Of a DNA stretch of 64,000 nucleotides, positions 10,026 through 18,589 are shown piece after piece. The stretch lies in NCBI GenBank assembly GCA_030704615.1, contig CM060734.1:10416001-10480000 (forward strand), in the 5' to 3' direction. The position numbers were made by a program, and so were the translations under genes. The stretch comes from Takakia lepidozioides. Its lineage: Eukaryota > Streptophyta > Takakiopsida > Takakiales > Takakiaceae. The stretch's first letter is position 1, and each line of letters begins with the position of its first letter. The notes beneath the pieces are model-generated. The model did no database searches, was not told the origin of the DNA, and saw nothing but the letters and a program-made list of their open reading frames with translations.

Positions 10026-13000
10026 TTATCCAATGCAATGTGGACATAACCAATCCCCATCCGGAACCATCTCAAGAGGTGGAGTCAAGCATCCCATATG
10101 CCAACCTCTAGAGCATCGATCACACACCAGCATGGTGGCTGCCCCTTTAGCAGACGCACACAACATGCACCTCAAACCTGCAGATACCACTGCCAGGTTT
10201 GGGTCAATCCTGCCATCGACATTCGGAAGGTGACATGGCGCACAATTACGCACATGGTCCTTCCAAGTTATGCCATCCCGACCCTCCAAGATCAAGACGC
10301 CTGAGGGCAATACCTCTCGAACCCTCAAAATAAGCCATCCTGCAGTCACATCCAAGGTCGTAGGAGTAGTTTGTTGCAGATAGACATAGTCACCAGGGTT
10401 CAATCTCCGAACCCCAGGACGATAGCCCCCACCACGTATAGTAGCATACCTCAACGTATCACGATGTTGTGCAATGGCAAGGTTCTCGAAAGCCATGGGC
10501 ATGACTTTCTCGAACAACTCTGCACGTTGATCACATGCACGTGCCCACACGTCCGGATCGTCAAGGTTAAGAACTGTAGTAGTTTCTCTACGAATGGATG
10601 TAGGCAAATCCGACTCTCGGCCAAAGAGAAGAAAGTATGGTGAGAAGGAGGCAAGTGATGCTTGCTTGCTGAACCTGTAGCCCATGGCTAACCAGGGTAA
10701 CTGAAGGTCCCAATCTCCTAGGTGTCCCTTCTGCAAGCCATACTTGCGCAAACCCCTCTTTACTGTCTGAACAACCCTCTCTGCCAAGCCATCGGCCTCA
10801 GGATGATCCCGAGAAGTGGTGCGGTGGTCTACCAAGGCCTTGTCACACAAAGCCTGAAACTCCCCCAAGAACTCTCTCCCTTGGTCCGTGAGTACCTCAG
10901 CTGGAGCACCGAATCGGCTAAGCACACAATCCAAGAATGCATACGCAGCTCCCTCACTAGCCTTATCAGGCAATGGAACCAATTCAATCCACTTGGAGAA
11001 GTGCTCCACCATCACCAACACGTACTTGTTGTGGCGCATGGTCAGTGGCAACGGCCCTGCGAAGTCAAGACTCCACCTGTAGCCCAATCCCATGATCGGA
11101 AGAGGGTGCAATTGTGGAGTAGGGGCGTTGAATGAAGCACGCACCCTGTCACACACCATGCACCTAGCCACAAATTGTTGCACCTCTGTGTGCATACCAC
11201 GCCACCAATACTGCCCCTGCAGTAGACTATGAGTGCGTCGCACCCCAAAATGCCCCAACTCCTCATGGGCATGCCGCACTAACCGTGCCCGCTGTGTTGG
11301 GTGAGGCACAATCCTCACTCGACCATCCTCCCACACTCGGAGCAGGTGTGTCCCCTCCCACTTGAACCTCTTGGCTCGTTGTAGGATCCGATCCCTCTCC
11401 TTGGCAGTCACAATGGCTGTAGTGTCTCCAGTGCGGAGGTAGTCCAACACAACTGAATCCTCATGTATATCTTTGGCGCCACATTGCTCATTGCTGGCCT
11501 CAGGGTCCTCAGACACTTGATCTACAGTCATCCCTGTTGCAGGTCCAACCTGGCCTTCCGCTGCCAAGATACACAGAAATGCAGATGCATGCCATCTGGG
11601 CACCATCTCCTCGTCCGTCTCACCATGCCACCGAGCTCCAGTGTCATCCTGCTGGCTTGTGCATGGATTGCGACTCAACCCATCTGCATTGCGATTGACC
11701 AAACCCGGTCGATGCACCACCTGAAAGTCATACTCTTGAAGGATGAGTGCCCACCGTGCAAGCTTCCCCGTAAGCTTGTCTGACTCCATCAACCACTTGA
11801 GTGGTTGGTGATCCGTGACAAGGGTGAAGAGATTGTCGTATAGATAGCACCTGAAGTGTGCCACGGCCCACACTGCAGCTAAGCATTCTCCCTCATATGA
11901 GCTATACTTAGACTCTGCAACGTTGTTCGAGCGGCTAGCATAAGCCACTACGAACTCTCTTCCCTCATCATCCACCTGTGTGAGCACCGCTCCAAGCCCC
12001 AGCATGCTCCAATCTGTATGCAGCTGAAAAGGACGCCCCCTGATAGGTCGTCTCAAGATGGGCGCCGAGGTCAACCTCGCCTTGAGCTCTTGAAAAGCTT
12101 GTTCTTGCTCATCTTCCCACTGCCACTCCTGGTCCACCTTGGTCAGCTTGGTTAGAGCCTTTGCAATGGCACTAAATCCCTTAACAAACCGTCTGTAATA
12201 GTTTGCTAACCCCATGAAAGCTCGAACTCGGCTCACATCCGTGGGGCGTGGAACCTGTGCAATGGACTCTACCTTAGTCTGTTGTACCCCCAATCCTCCA
12301 GGATATATCATGTGACCCAGATACTCAATCTGGTTGTGGAAAAACTTGCACTTTCCCGGATGTAACTTCAATCCGTGCGCCCTCAAGCGCTCAAATACCC
12401 CCTGAAGGTGTCTCTCATGCTCCTCCACCGTAGCACTAAAGATGATGATGTCATCTATGTAGCACCGAGCAAACTCCACCCCTGCTAGAATCCTGTCCAT
12501 GACTCTTTGAAACTCAGCGGGAGCGTTTTTAAGCCCAAATGGTAAGAACCGCCACTGGTATAGGCAATCCTTCCCGTGCTCATTGATCCCCCAGAATGCC
12601 GTCTTTTGCTTATCCGCCTCTTTGATCGGCAACTGGTGATATCCGGATCGTAAATCCAACGTGCTAAAGACCTTGGAATGCCCAATGGCATCAAAGATCT
12701 CCTCTGGTGTCGGCATGGCATACCTATCGGACTTGGTCTGACGATTTACAGGCCGGTAATCACCGCACATACGTCTCTCCGTCCAATTGCCATAGACATC
12801 CTTCTTGGCTGGCATCACTGTGGCTGAAGCATACTCTCCACCAGAGAGCTCCACCAAACCTGCCTCCCAAAGATCTTGAGTCCTCATCTGAATCAAAGAC
12901 CTCTCCATGTCACTGTATCTATAGGGTCTCCGAAAGATTGGCGTGTCAGTGGCCAACTCAATACGGATCTCTTGACCTTTCAGTGCTCCCAAGTCCTTCA

Positions 13001-13160
13001 AACTGAAGGCAAAGCAATTCCTGTAAGCCCTCAGGAACCGCCGTATACGTCGTCTCTCTCCTCCGGTGACAATGGGTCCAATGTCAGGCTCCCAATTGTC
13101 CTCCGTAACTGCAACCTTAAGTCCAGTGGGCTTAGAGGTAGAGGACGCGTCCCGTGGTTG
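10026..13160 (-). CDS. Ty3/gypsy pol: RT, RNase H, integrase, C-terminal PHD finger
   Basis: Open minus-strand frame of about 1045 codons; the first Met is at 13001 (991 residues), but the frame is open up to the UAG at 13161, and conserved sequence (VGD-less linker, IRRFLRAYRNCFAFSLKDLG) lies upstream of that Met. Numbered from Met 13001: RT with YIDD at 181-184; RNase H (HTDWSMLGLGAVLTQ); integrase zinc domain (H577, H584, CMVC near 611); catalytic core (RWSLDFAG, LTDQGREF, EADGLAE); and at 945-991 a C4HC3 PHD finger (CMLC, CDRCSRGWHMGC, CPHC). It makes, primes and integrates the element's DNA; PHD fingers read histone H3 tails and may guide integration. It is intact, unlike the upstream gag-protease. 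It is in frame with the methyltransferase, so expression by readthrough is plausible. About 250 bp of 3' non-coding sequence follows. Confidence 0.93.
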   Translation of the reverse strand, partial: QPRDASSTSKPTGLKVAVTEDNWEPDIGPIVTGGERRRIRRFLRAYRNCFAFSLKDLGALKGQEIRIELATDTPIFRRPYRYSDMERSLIQMRTQDLWEAGLVELSGGEYASATVMPAKKDVYGNWTERRMCGDYRPVNRQTKSDRYAMPTPEEIFDAIGHSKVFSTLDLRSGYHQLPIKEADKQKTAFWGINEHGKDCLYQWRFLPFGLKNAPAEFQRVMDRILAGVEFARCYIDDIIIFSATVEEHERHLQGVFERLRAHGLKLHPGKCKFFHNQIEYLGHMIYPGGLGVQQTKVESIAQVPRPTDVSRVRAFMGLANYYRRFVKGFSAIAKALTKLTKVDQEWQWEDEQEQAFQELKARLTSAPILRRPIRGRPFQLHTDWSMLGLGAVLTQVDDEGREFVVAYASRSNNVAESKYSSYEGECLAAVWAVAHFRCYLYDNLFTLVTDHQPLKWLMESDKLTGKLARWALILQEYDFQVVHRPGLVNRNADGLSRNPCTSQQDDTGARWHGETDEEMVPRWHASAFLCILAAEGQVGPATGMTVDQVSEDPEASNEQCGAKDIHEDSVVLDYLRTGDTTAIVTAKERDRILQRAKRFKWEGTHLLRVWEDGRVRIVPHPTQRARLVRHAHEELGHFGVRRTHSLLQGQYWWRGMHTEVQQFVARCMVCDRVRASFNAPTPQLHPLPIMGLGYRWSLDFAGPLPLTMRHNKYVLVMVEHFSKWIELVPLPDKASEGAAYAFLDCVLSRFGAPAEVLTDQGREFLGEFQALCDKALVDHRTTSRDHPEADGLAERVVQTVKRGLRKYGLQKGHLGDWDLQLPWLAMGYRFSKQASLASFSPYFLLFGRESDLPTSIRRETTTVLNLDDPDVWARACDQRAELFEKVMPMAFENLAIAQHRDTLRYATIRGGGYRPGVRRLNPGDYVYLQQTTPTTLDVTAGWLILRVREVLPSGVLILEGRDGITWKDHVRNCAPCHLPNVDGRIDPNLAVVSAGLRCMLCASAKGAATMLVCDRCSRGWHMGCLTPPLEMVPDGDWLCPHCIG

Positions 13161-13163
13161 CTA
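13161..13163 (-). promoter_or_regulatory. UAG with CAR-YYA context between DNMT and pol
   Basis: The only stop between the methyltransferase and RT frames reads TAG CAA CCA on the minus strand. The six bases after it match the tobacco-mosaic-type leaky-stop motif CAR-YYA. This could let a fraction of ribosomes make a DNMT-pol fusion. It could also be a simple CAG-to-TAG mutation; copy 2 is truncated before this point and cannot decide. Confidence 0.45.
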
Positions 13164-14507
13164 TGCTGCAACCTCTTGAGCAGTACTCCCTTCCTGCTCA
13201 GTCAATGACAAGGCCTCATCCTGCCCCATCATCTCATCATTGAGAACCTCCTCATCCCGAGAAGAATCCCCAACCTCATCCATCACAGCCGCCTTGGCTG
13301 CCAACTCCCTCTGAACCTCGAGCACCTCCCACGTGTGCCATGGATGTCTACACCCCGTGGTCCTCACCGGCTCGCCCCCACTCGCTGCCTGTACCGTCTC
13401 GGTAGGCAGAGAGACCGTCAAGGGAAGTGCACTCCGCACTCTACGTTGCTCAGCCATAGCCAAGCTGATAATCCAGGTCAAGCAATTGAGATCCATTGCT
13501 TGCCCCAACACCTGACGACGTGATGCCTCAGAAAGAGAAGGCACCGCCGTGGTCCCAGTGGAAAATCCCATAGCCCGCTCTCGCTCGTCGGCATTAGGCT
13601 CCACTAACTGTTGCAACTGAGCATCCCACAGGAGGCCAGGTCCACCATCCCGAAAAGCATGGGATCCTGGGAAGCTGAGCAGTGTAGGTAATGCTGCTCG
13701 TGGTTGACCCACCCTGTTGACCACTGCCAAAGGCGAACGGTCATCGTGTCTCACACGTTGAGACTGCCTCCCTGTGTCCAAAATGCTGTCCACTATGAGG
13801 TGTGTTGGCCGCTGCACCCCATCAAATGCACGCTTGAGCAGTGCGGGTGGCATCAAGTTAGTCCACCATAGCCGTGGACGATGAGCCCGTGATCCCACTG
13901 CAGCTGCATCCAGCAGCACTGCTGACCCAAGCCACGACCGGACTTGATGCACACTGGCCATCACCCTGGCCCGAGAATCGCCCATCAGTGGCACATTCTC
14001 CAAGATGTATGCTGGCGATACAGCTTGATGAAGCTGCAAGTGGCGCAAAATCCGCCCCATCTCCCAAAACAGACCCGTCCTCGAGTCTCGCAATCCATTG
14101 CCATGCCCGGCTGATGAATGCCCTTGGCAGGGCCAACCTGCCACTACCAGATCAATGGAGCCAACCTGCTCCAAATCCGGCGCCCCCAGCAACGAAATGT
14201 CTGCTGGCAAGGCTTGTTGGTATCCACGAACTGCAGACACTGGCAACAAAGCAGGGTACTGCTGTACCAACTGAGCAACATGGCGCAGTGAGACGCGTCG
14301 TGCAGTCTCATCCCTCTCCACATACAGGTAACGCCTTACCCACACACCTGCCTGTAGCACAGCAGCCAATCCGGTGCTGATCCCGCCAAACAAGTCCAGA
14401 AGGCAAATGCCTTCATCCGGATACTGCCACACAATAGGTGTGGTATGGTGACAACTGAGGTGGTCCTGGTGCAATACCCGCACTCTCCTCCTCTCCTGAC
14501 GGTACAA
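13161..14507 (-). CDS. C5-cytosine DNA methyltransferase domain of the retrotransposon
   Basis: Motifs occur in the canonical order. Numbered from Met 14507: motif I LLDLFGG (36-42); motif II/III YVERDETA; motif IV AGWPCQGHSSAGHGNG with catalytic Cys127; motif VI ILENVP (Glu170); motif VIII SRAHRPRLWW (206-215); and motif IX-X ERERAMGF and GQAMDLNCLTWI (308-346). All key residues for AdoMet binding and cytosine attack are present and there is no stop across the catalytic region. The first ~20 residues are probably out of frame: an indel near 14440 separates this ORF from the upstream linker frame. An acidic, Glu-rich tail (380-448) leads to the UAG at 13161. It would methylate cytosine in DNA, perhaps the element's own copies. 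Similar DNMT-bearing retrotransposons are known in charophytes and dinoflagellates. Confidence 0.9.
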   Translation of the reverse strand: MYRQERRRVRVLHQDHLSCHHTTPIVWQYPDEGICLLDLFGGISTGLAAVLQAGVWVRRYLYVERDETARRVSLRHVAQLVQQYPALLPVSAVRGYQQALPADISLLGAPDLEQVGSIDLVVAGWPCQGHSSAGHGNGLRDSRTGLFWEMGRILRHLQLHQAVSPAYILENVPLMGDSRARVMASVHQVRSWLGSAVLLDAAAVGSRAHRPRLWWTNLMPPALLKRAFDGVQRPTHLIVDSILDTGRQSQRVRHDDRSPLAVVNRVGQPRAALPTLLSFPGSHAFRDGGPGLLWDAQLQQLVEPNADERERAMGFSTGTTAVPSLSEASRRQVLGQAMDLNCLTWIISLAMAEQRRVRSALPLTVSLPTETVQAASGGEPVRTTGCRHPWHTWEVLEVQRELAAKAAVMDEVGDSSRDEEVLNDEMMGQDEALSLTEQEGSTAQEVAA

Positions 14508-14805
14508 AAGCCTCTACCCAGGCTTGTTGCACCCGTCGATCAGCAACCTGCTGCAAATCCTTGCTCGTACCCCACAATGGAGTGTGAGCAACCATGGCAG
14601 GCAACTCCGCCATACCATGCATGTCATCCTGCTCTGCTGGAGGTGGCACATCCTCTGCATGGGCATTGCCTTCCAGCAACTCTCCAGGCCAACTAACTGC
14701 AGCTGTAAAGGCGGCTAGTGTTGGCATCTTGCCCCGTTGGGCAGCCGCAATACCCCAATGAATGTCACAGGGAGCTGTGCACGACGACCATCCCCTGACT
14801 GCCAT
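14413..14805 (-). CDS. Linker between protease and DNMT (frameshifted polyprotein segment)
   Basis: This 130-residue frame (AAAQRGKMPTLAAFTAAVSW, then VAHTPLWGTSKDLQQVADRR) bridges the protease and methyltransferase frames. It merges into the DNMT frame at about 14440 by a one-base shift, and a shift near 14750 links it to the protease side. No domain is recognised. The shifts look like indels in one original polyprotein rather than separate genes; decay or assembly error cannot be told apart. Confidence 0.5.
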   Translation of the reverse strand: MAVRGWSSCTAPCDIHWGIAAAQRGKMPTLAAFTAAVSWPGELLEGNAHAEDVPPPAEQDDMHGMAELPAMVAHTPLWGTSKDLQQVADRRVQQAWVEAFVPSGEEESAGIAPGPPQLSPYHTYCVAVSG

Positions 14806-14858
14806 CCGGCCTGTAGAATGCTGACTCCTCCCAAAAGTCCAGGGTGAAGCCCATGGGG

Positions 14859-15797
14859 TTATAACACTGCCCCACCAACGAGGACATCGTAAGAGACCGC
14901 GTCTGTCACAATGGCCTTGGCTCGCATCACTGAGCCATCTGTAGGATGATCCGGCTGCAGTCTAATGGCCAACTGATGCCGTGTCATGCCCCGAGCCTGC
15001 TCTGATCCTCCCAGAGATGTCTGTATCTGGAAAGGACAAGGCTCCATATCCGCCTCCATGAGGCCCAAACCTGCAATAGCAGCTCTGCCCAACATCAGTG
15101 GCTGAGCTCCCGAGTCCAACAAGACCCGCAGTGGCCGGTACTTCTTGCCTGCCGGTCCACTCAAAGAGAAAATGTCATCCTGGTTGTCTAACAAGACAAC
15201 TCCAGGTGTCACCATGGCGCGCTCAAAGGCTGGCCTAGCTGGCAGCTCCGTCAACCTGGCAGCTGCAGCTTGCCATGGCGCAGCCGTGGCAGTCTTGACC
15301 CTCAAATCCGAGGATCCCTCTGCCACTACACCTTCCACTAACTCCGCAGAAGATGAAGTGACCTCCCCACTCTCACAGAGTGTTGCTGCTAGTCTGAACA
15401 CTGCAGCTGGTCTTACCCCCGGCGTCGCAATCATGGTTGCCGAGAACAGTGGGGCTTGACACACAGAGGTGGCTGCCCCCAACAACACACCGGCTGCACT
15501 AGCCTTGGCAGCAGGTGTCAGTGCTGCACGTGTAGCTCTCCCCAATGGCATAGAAACCTCCGCCTCGGTAACAGTCGGGCGAGAACTAGGTGCCATGGAT
15601 GGCGTTGACACTGTCTCCGCCAAGGTGAATGACTGAGGCAGCCTCGCCTGACGGCTTGCCTCCCCACGTTGTGGATCCAACTCCACCTCTGCACCTCGTG
15701 GCTCAGGAACTCGTGCTGCTCCTCGAGTCACGGCTGCAGCAGACTCCACCTGCTCTAGTGGTAGTGCTGCTCCGCACATGAATCCCATGCCTCCCAT
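14859..15797 (-). CDS. Retropepsin-like aspartic protease region
   Basis: The frame contains RVLLDSGAQPLMLGRAAIAG, a D-S-G active-site loop of the retroviral aspartic protease type, followed by a downstream segment TDAVSYDVLVG, the usual second beta-hairpin. The N-terminal 200 residues are Ala/Pro/Ser-rich linker. The true frame continues beyond 14875 in another phase (NPMGFTLDFWEESAFYRP). A frame switch near 15790 separates it from gag. In the polyprotein this domain would cleave gag from pol. It shares the frame phase of gag, DNMT and pol, supporting one ancestral long ORF. Confidence 0.65.
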   Translation of the reverse strand: MGGMGFMCGAALPLEQVESAAAVTRGAARVPEPRGAEVELDPQRGEASRQARLPQSFTLAETVSTPSMAPSSRPTVTEAEVSMPLGRATRAALTPAAKASAAGVLLGAATSVCQAPLFSATMIATPGVRPAAVFRLAATLCESGEVTSSSAELVEGVVAEGSSDLRVKTATAAPWQAAAARLTELPARPAFERAMVTPGVVLLDNQDDIFSLSGPAGKKYRPLRVLLDSGAQPLMLGRAAIAGLGLMEADMEPCPFQIQTSLGGSEQARGMTRHQLAIRLQPDHPTDGSVMRAKAIVTDAVSYDVLVGGAVL

Positions 15798-15914
15798 ATC
15801 TCCTCCCTCAGGACAGGAGGTGGACCATCCCGCCTGGGAGCCGGTACCGCCTGAGCTGTAGCCATGGCAGCGAGCCTCTGCTCTAGCTGCTGAAGCCGGT
15901 TGGCCATGCCTTGG

Positions 15915-16700
15915 TCAACACCCTGACCTCCGCGTCCTTGGCCATGTTAAGCTTGCCCGACCACCTCGTCCTCTCTGGGCTGGTCCACCTCGCCCCCGGC
16001 CACCATTGTTCCCTTGGAACTGGCCTGGGCGCAACTCAGGATGCAAGTCATAACACTGGGCATCTCCATGCCCATACTTGCCACAATGCCCACACTGCAA
16101 CTGTGCAGGCTGTGCTTGTGCCGGCCTTCTGCCACTCTCTGGGCAATCTCTCTTGACATGGGGTCCTCCACATGTCCAACATATCACCCCTGGTTGTTGT
16201 TGGCCTGCAAAAGATGCCACGGGCCTCTGCACCTGAGGTCCCCTGTAAGCTCCATGGAACTTGGGTTGGGAAACCTTGCCCCCCTGACCACGCTGTTGGG
16301 CAGTCCCTTGTGCCTGTGGGCTGGCAGCTGCGCCTCGTGCAGGCATGTCCTTGCCAAATCCAATGGTAACAACTCGCTCCTCCACCATGTTGAGCTCAAT
16401 CCGCTCAGCCAGCAGAAACACATCTGCTAATGTGGGTTGGGCTGCTTGTAACAGGGTTGCATCCCGCACCCTTCTCCTGAGCTCCTTGTCCAAAATTCCA
16501 TACCAGAACTGGATTGCCTGAGCTTCAGTAACCCCTTGGGTCACACTTATCAAGCGCCTCATACGAGTGTACGCCTCTCGCAGGCTCTCACTGGGTTTGC
16601 GCTGGAAGTCTTGCAAACTTCGCAGCTTCTCTGTCCGTACACCTTGGTAGTTCCTCCGCAACTCCTGGAAGAACTCCACCACCGGGTTGAATCTAGGCAC
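15915..16700 (-). CDS. Gag capsid C-terminal part with zinc knuckles
   Basis: The frame begins in the retrotransposon gag domain (FNPVVEFFQELRRNYQG, SLREAYTRMRRLISVTQGVT, FWYGILDKELRRRVRDATL). It then has two Cys-His boxes: CWTCGGPHVKRDC (one residue shorter than standard) and CGHCGKYGHGDAQC (a standard CX2CX4HX4C). A Gly/Arg-rich stretch follows. The frame ends at 15915, but a coiled-coil-like continuation (NRLQQLEQRLAAM) appears in a shifted frame just downstream, marking an indel near 15948. Gag packages the element RNA in cytoplasmic particles; the knuckles bind nucleic acid. Confidence 0.8.
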   Translation of the reverse strand: MPRFNPVVEFFQELRRNYQGVRTEKLRSLQDFQRKPSESLREAYTRMRRLISVTQGVTEAQAIQFWYGILDKELRRRVRDATLLQAAQPTLADVFLLAERIELNMVEERVVTIGFGKDMPARGAAASPQAQGTAQQRGQGGKVSQPKFHGAYRGPQVQRPVASFAGQQQPGVICWTCGGPHVKRDCPESGRRPAQAQPAQLQCGHCGKYGHGDAQCYDLHPELRPGQFQGNNGGRGRGGPAQRGRGGRASLTWPRTRRSGC

Positions 16701-16822
16701 ATGTGTTGTAGTCGTGGCAGGAGGAGTAGTAGCACCTTTTGAACTGGTACCACCTACAGAAGTACCGGCACTACTTGTTCCACTACTAGTGCTGGCAGTG
16801 GGAGATATTGGTACTGATGCAG

Positions 16823-17335
16823 CTACTGGTCGCGTGTGCCTCGAGTAATGGAGACGTAGTCAGGTGACCAATACATCCTCCACTCCTCAATCTCTGCTTC
16901 ATGTCCTCGCCTGAACTCGTGGTAATCGTCCATAGGCGGGCCTTCCAAATGCTGGAACAGTCCCTTCCACGCCATGAATGGGGTGAATAGCTGTGGATTG
17001 CGCATCTGCTGCAAATCACACCAGCTGTCGAACTCCTGGATAAAGTCATCCAACTCGATTGTGCCCACAGCTCCAGAGTACCTACGAGGCCCCTTGGTAG
17101 CTCCATACATCTCCTCCATGTCGTCCCACAACAATGGCGAATGAAACTGCACACCTGTTGATGAAGCCTCCGAGTCTGTGTCTGACTCTACAGTAGTTGA
17201 GGGTGGCGGTGAAGGTGGTCTGAACCGAATACCTCGTCTTGTGAACCCACTCTCACTGTTACTGCCTGTAGCCGTACTCCCCTCAAAACCCTTGGGTAAC
17301 TCCGTAATGACACTCACAATGTGCACCTCCTCCAC
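16823..17335 (-). CDS. Gag N-terminal part
   Basis: 170 codons with Met at 17335. An acidic, Ser/Pro-rich leader is followed by TIELDDFIQEFDSWCDLQQM, FTPFMAWKGLFQHLEGPP and EWRMYWSPDYVS, the start of a retrotransposon gag fold that continues in the frame ending at 15915. The two frames are separated by a Ser/Thr/Gly-rich linker (16700-16820) and a phase change. It is probably one gag ORF broken by an indel. Confidence 0.65.
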   Translation of the reverse strand: MEEVHIVSVITELPKGFEGSTATGSNSESGFTRRGIRFRPPSPPPSTTVESDTDSEASSTGVQFHSPLLWDDMEEMYGATKGPRRYSGAVGTIELDDFIQEFDSWCDLQQMRNPQLFTPFMAWKGLFQHLEGPPMDDYHEFRRGHEAEIEEWRMYWSPDYVSITRGTRDQ

Positions 17336-17839
17336 GTGACACTATAAGGCTCTAGTACTTCTAATAGTGACACGGGTAGGCACCTGTTGCAGTTTAAGGG
17401 TCATATCCCAATGGCTCAGGGCACCTGCACCTGCATCCACCGCAAGAACTCCTATGGTTGGCTGGTCATCAACCCAGCCTCACCATAGAAGAAACACTGG
17501 TGGTCTTGCTGGTCATCACTCCAGCCTCACCACCGACAGCATACTCTAGGATTGACCGGTGATCAAATCCGGCCTAATCCCTATGAAAGCAAGCGCCCAC
17601 ACAAAACCAACATGGCGCACAGTCAAGCATGCAGGTGTTGGGGGGGATCCAAACACAAGAAATCAAAACATCAACACCCCCACACCAAAATCCAGCTGCA
17701 ATGCTGATCCTGCAGAATAGCCCAGCCCAAAACCCGGACTGACTGGCCTCCACCAAGAGAGGCTTTGGCAACTACAAGTACAAGGTAATGAAAATAGTAC
17801 AGAGATGGAGGGAAGAATAGAAGCCCGACCAAGCAAGAT
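17336..17839 (-). other. Spacer upstream of gag with short duplicated motif
   Basis: No coding signal. A ~27-bp motif (ctggtcatcaacccagcctcacca and a variant) occurs twice near 17461-17535. It separates gag from the ORF at 17840-18589, which is in the same phase as the gag N-terminal frame. Confidence 0.4.
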
Positions 17840-18589
17840 CTAATCCTGATCTATGCTATCAACTGCCAGACTTCTCTCAAAGTGCCTCGCTCTGCATGAT
17901 GGTAAGGTGTAGGAGGTATATCTATGTCCAGAAACCTTGTCCCAAGCTACAGTAGCTCGCTCTAACCAACCCTCCTCCTCTTTCTGCCAGGTAGAGACAA
18001 AGCAATACTCCCCTATCTCCCGCTCACTGAACACTAAAGAAAACAAAGGTAGGGTCTGATAGTCTCTCAACTCGAAAGCTTTGAGACGGTTGCGGGTGTC
18101 CTCATTGCGAATGACTGCATCTCCTTCACGCACAACAAACATGTCATTGCTAATGAACCCCCGCTCGTGGTTGCCCTGTGCAGAGCGTATCCGGCTGCAA
18201 CCATGTCTGATTGCACAAACTTGTGTAGCTCCTGCTCCTCTGCTCCAGTACACCACGGCCTTGTGGCTGAACACCTTGGTCCCCGGGGCTGTCTTTGGCT
18301 GTGTTCCAAGCCTAGCTTTCACCCACTTTGGTATTTCACCTACAGCTGCAGAACTGCTGGCTCCAACAGAGTTCTGACTGTCCAAGGCGATATTGAGGCC
18401 CTCAATGCCAACTACAGCAGTCTGTTGTCTACTGCTAATGCCTGACTCCCAGTATGCAATCAACTCGTCTAACTGTTCTCCACTCAAATCAGTCTGAGTT
18501 CCTTGGGAAACATAAATCTTGTCCCCTTGTGTGCACAGGCTAAGAGATGAGACCTGCCCTTCAATTACGTCCTCATTTCCCCCAGCCAT
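17840..18589 (-). CDS. Unknown 249-residue ORF at the 5' end of the element
   Basis: Open frame with Met at 18589 (MAGGNEDVIEGQVSSLSLCT). Mid-part residues include IPKWVKARLG, KAVVYWSRGAG and NDMFVVREGDAVI; the C-terminal part has EYCFVSTWQKEEEGWLERAT. It looks like a folded, non-repetitive protein without membrane segments or a signal peptide. I do not recognise the family. It lies upstream of gag on the same strand, so it may be an extra element-encoded protein or a captured host domain. It shares phase with the gag N-terminal frame, leaving open that both were once joined. Confidence 0.55.
   Translation of the reverse strand: MAGGNEDVIEGQVSSLSLCTQGDKIYVSQGTQTDLSGEQLDELIAYWESGISSRQQTAVVGIEGLNIALDSQNSVGASSSAAVGEIPKWVKARLGTQPKTAPGTKVFSHKAVVYWSRGAGATQVCAIRHGCSRIRSAQGNHERGFISNDMFVVREGDAVIRNEDTRNRLKAFELRDYQTLPLFSLVFSEREIGEYCFVSTWQKEEEGWLERATVAWDKVSGHRYTSYTLPSCRARHFERSLAVDSIDQD

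Noticed and set aside
13874-14380. 168-codon plus-strand ORF
   Set aside because: Antisense shadow of the methyltransferase; Pro/Ala-rich with no domain.
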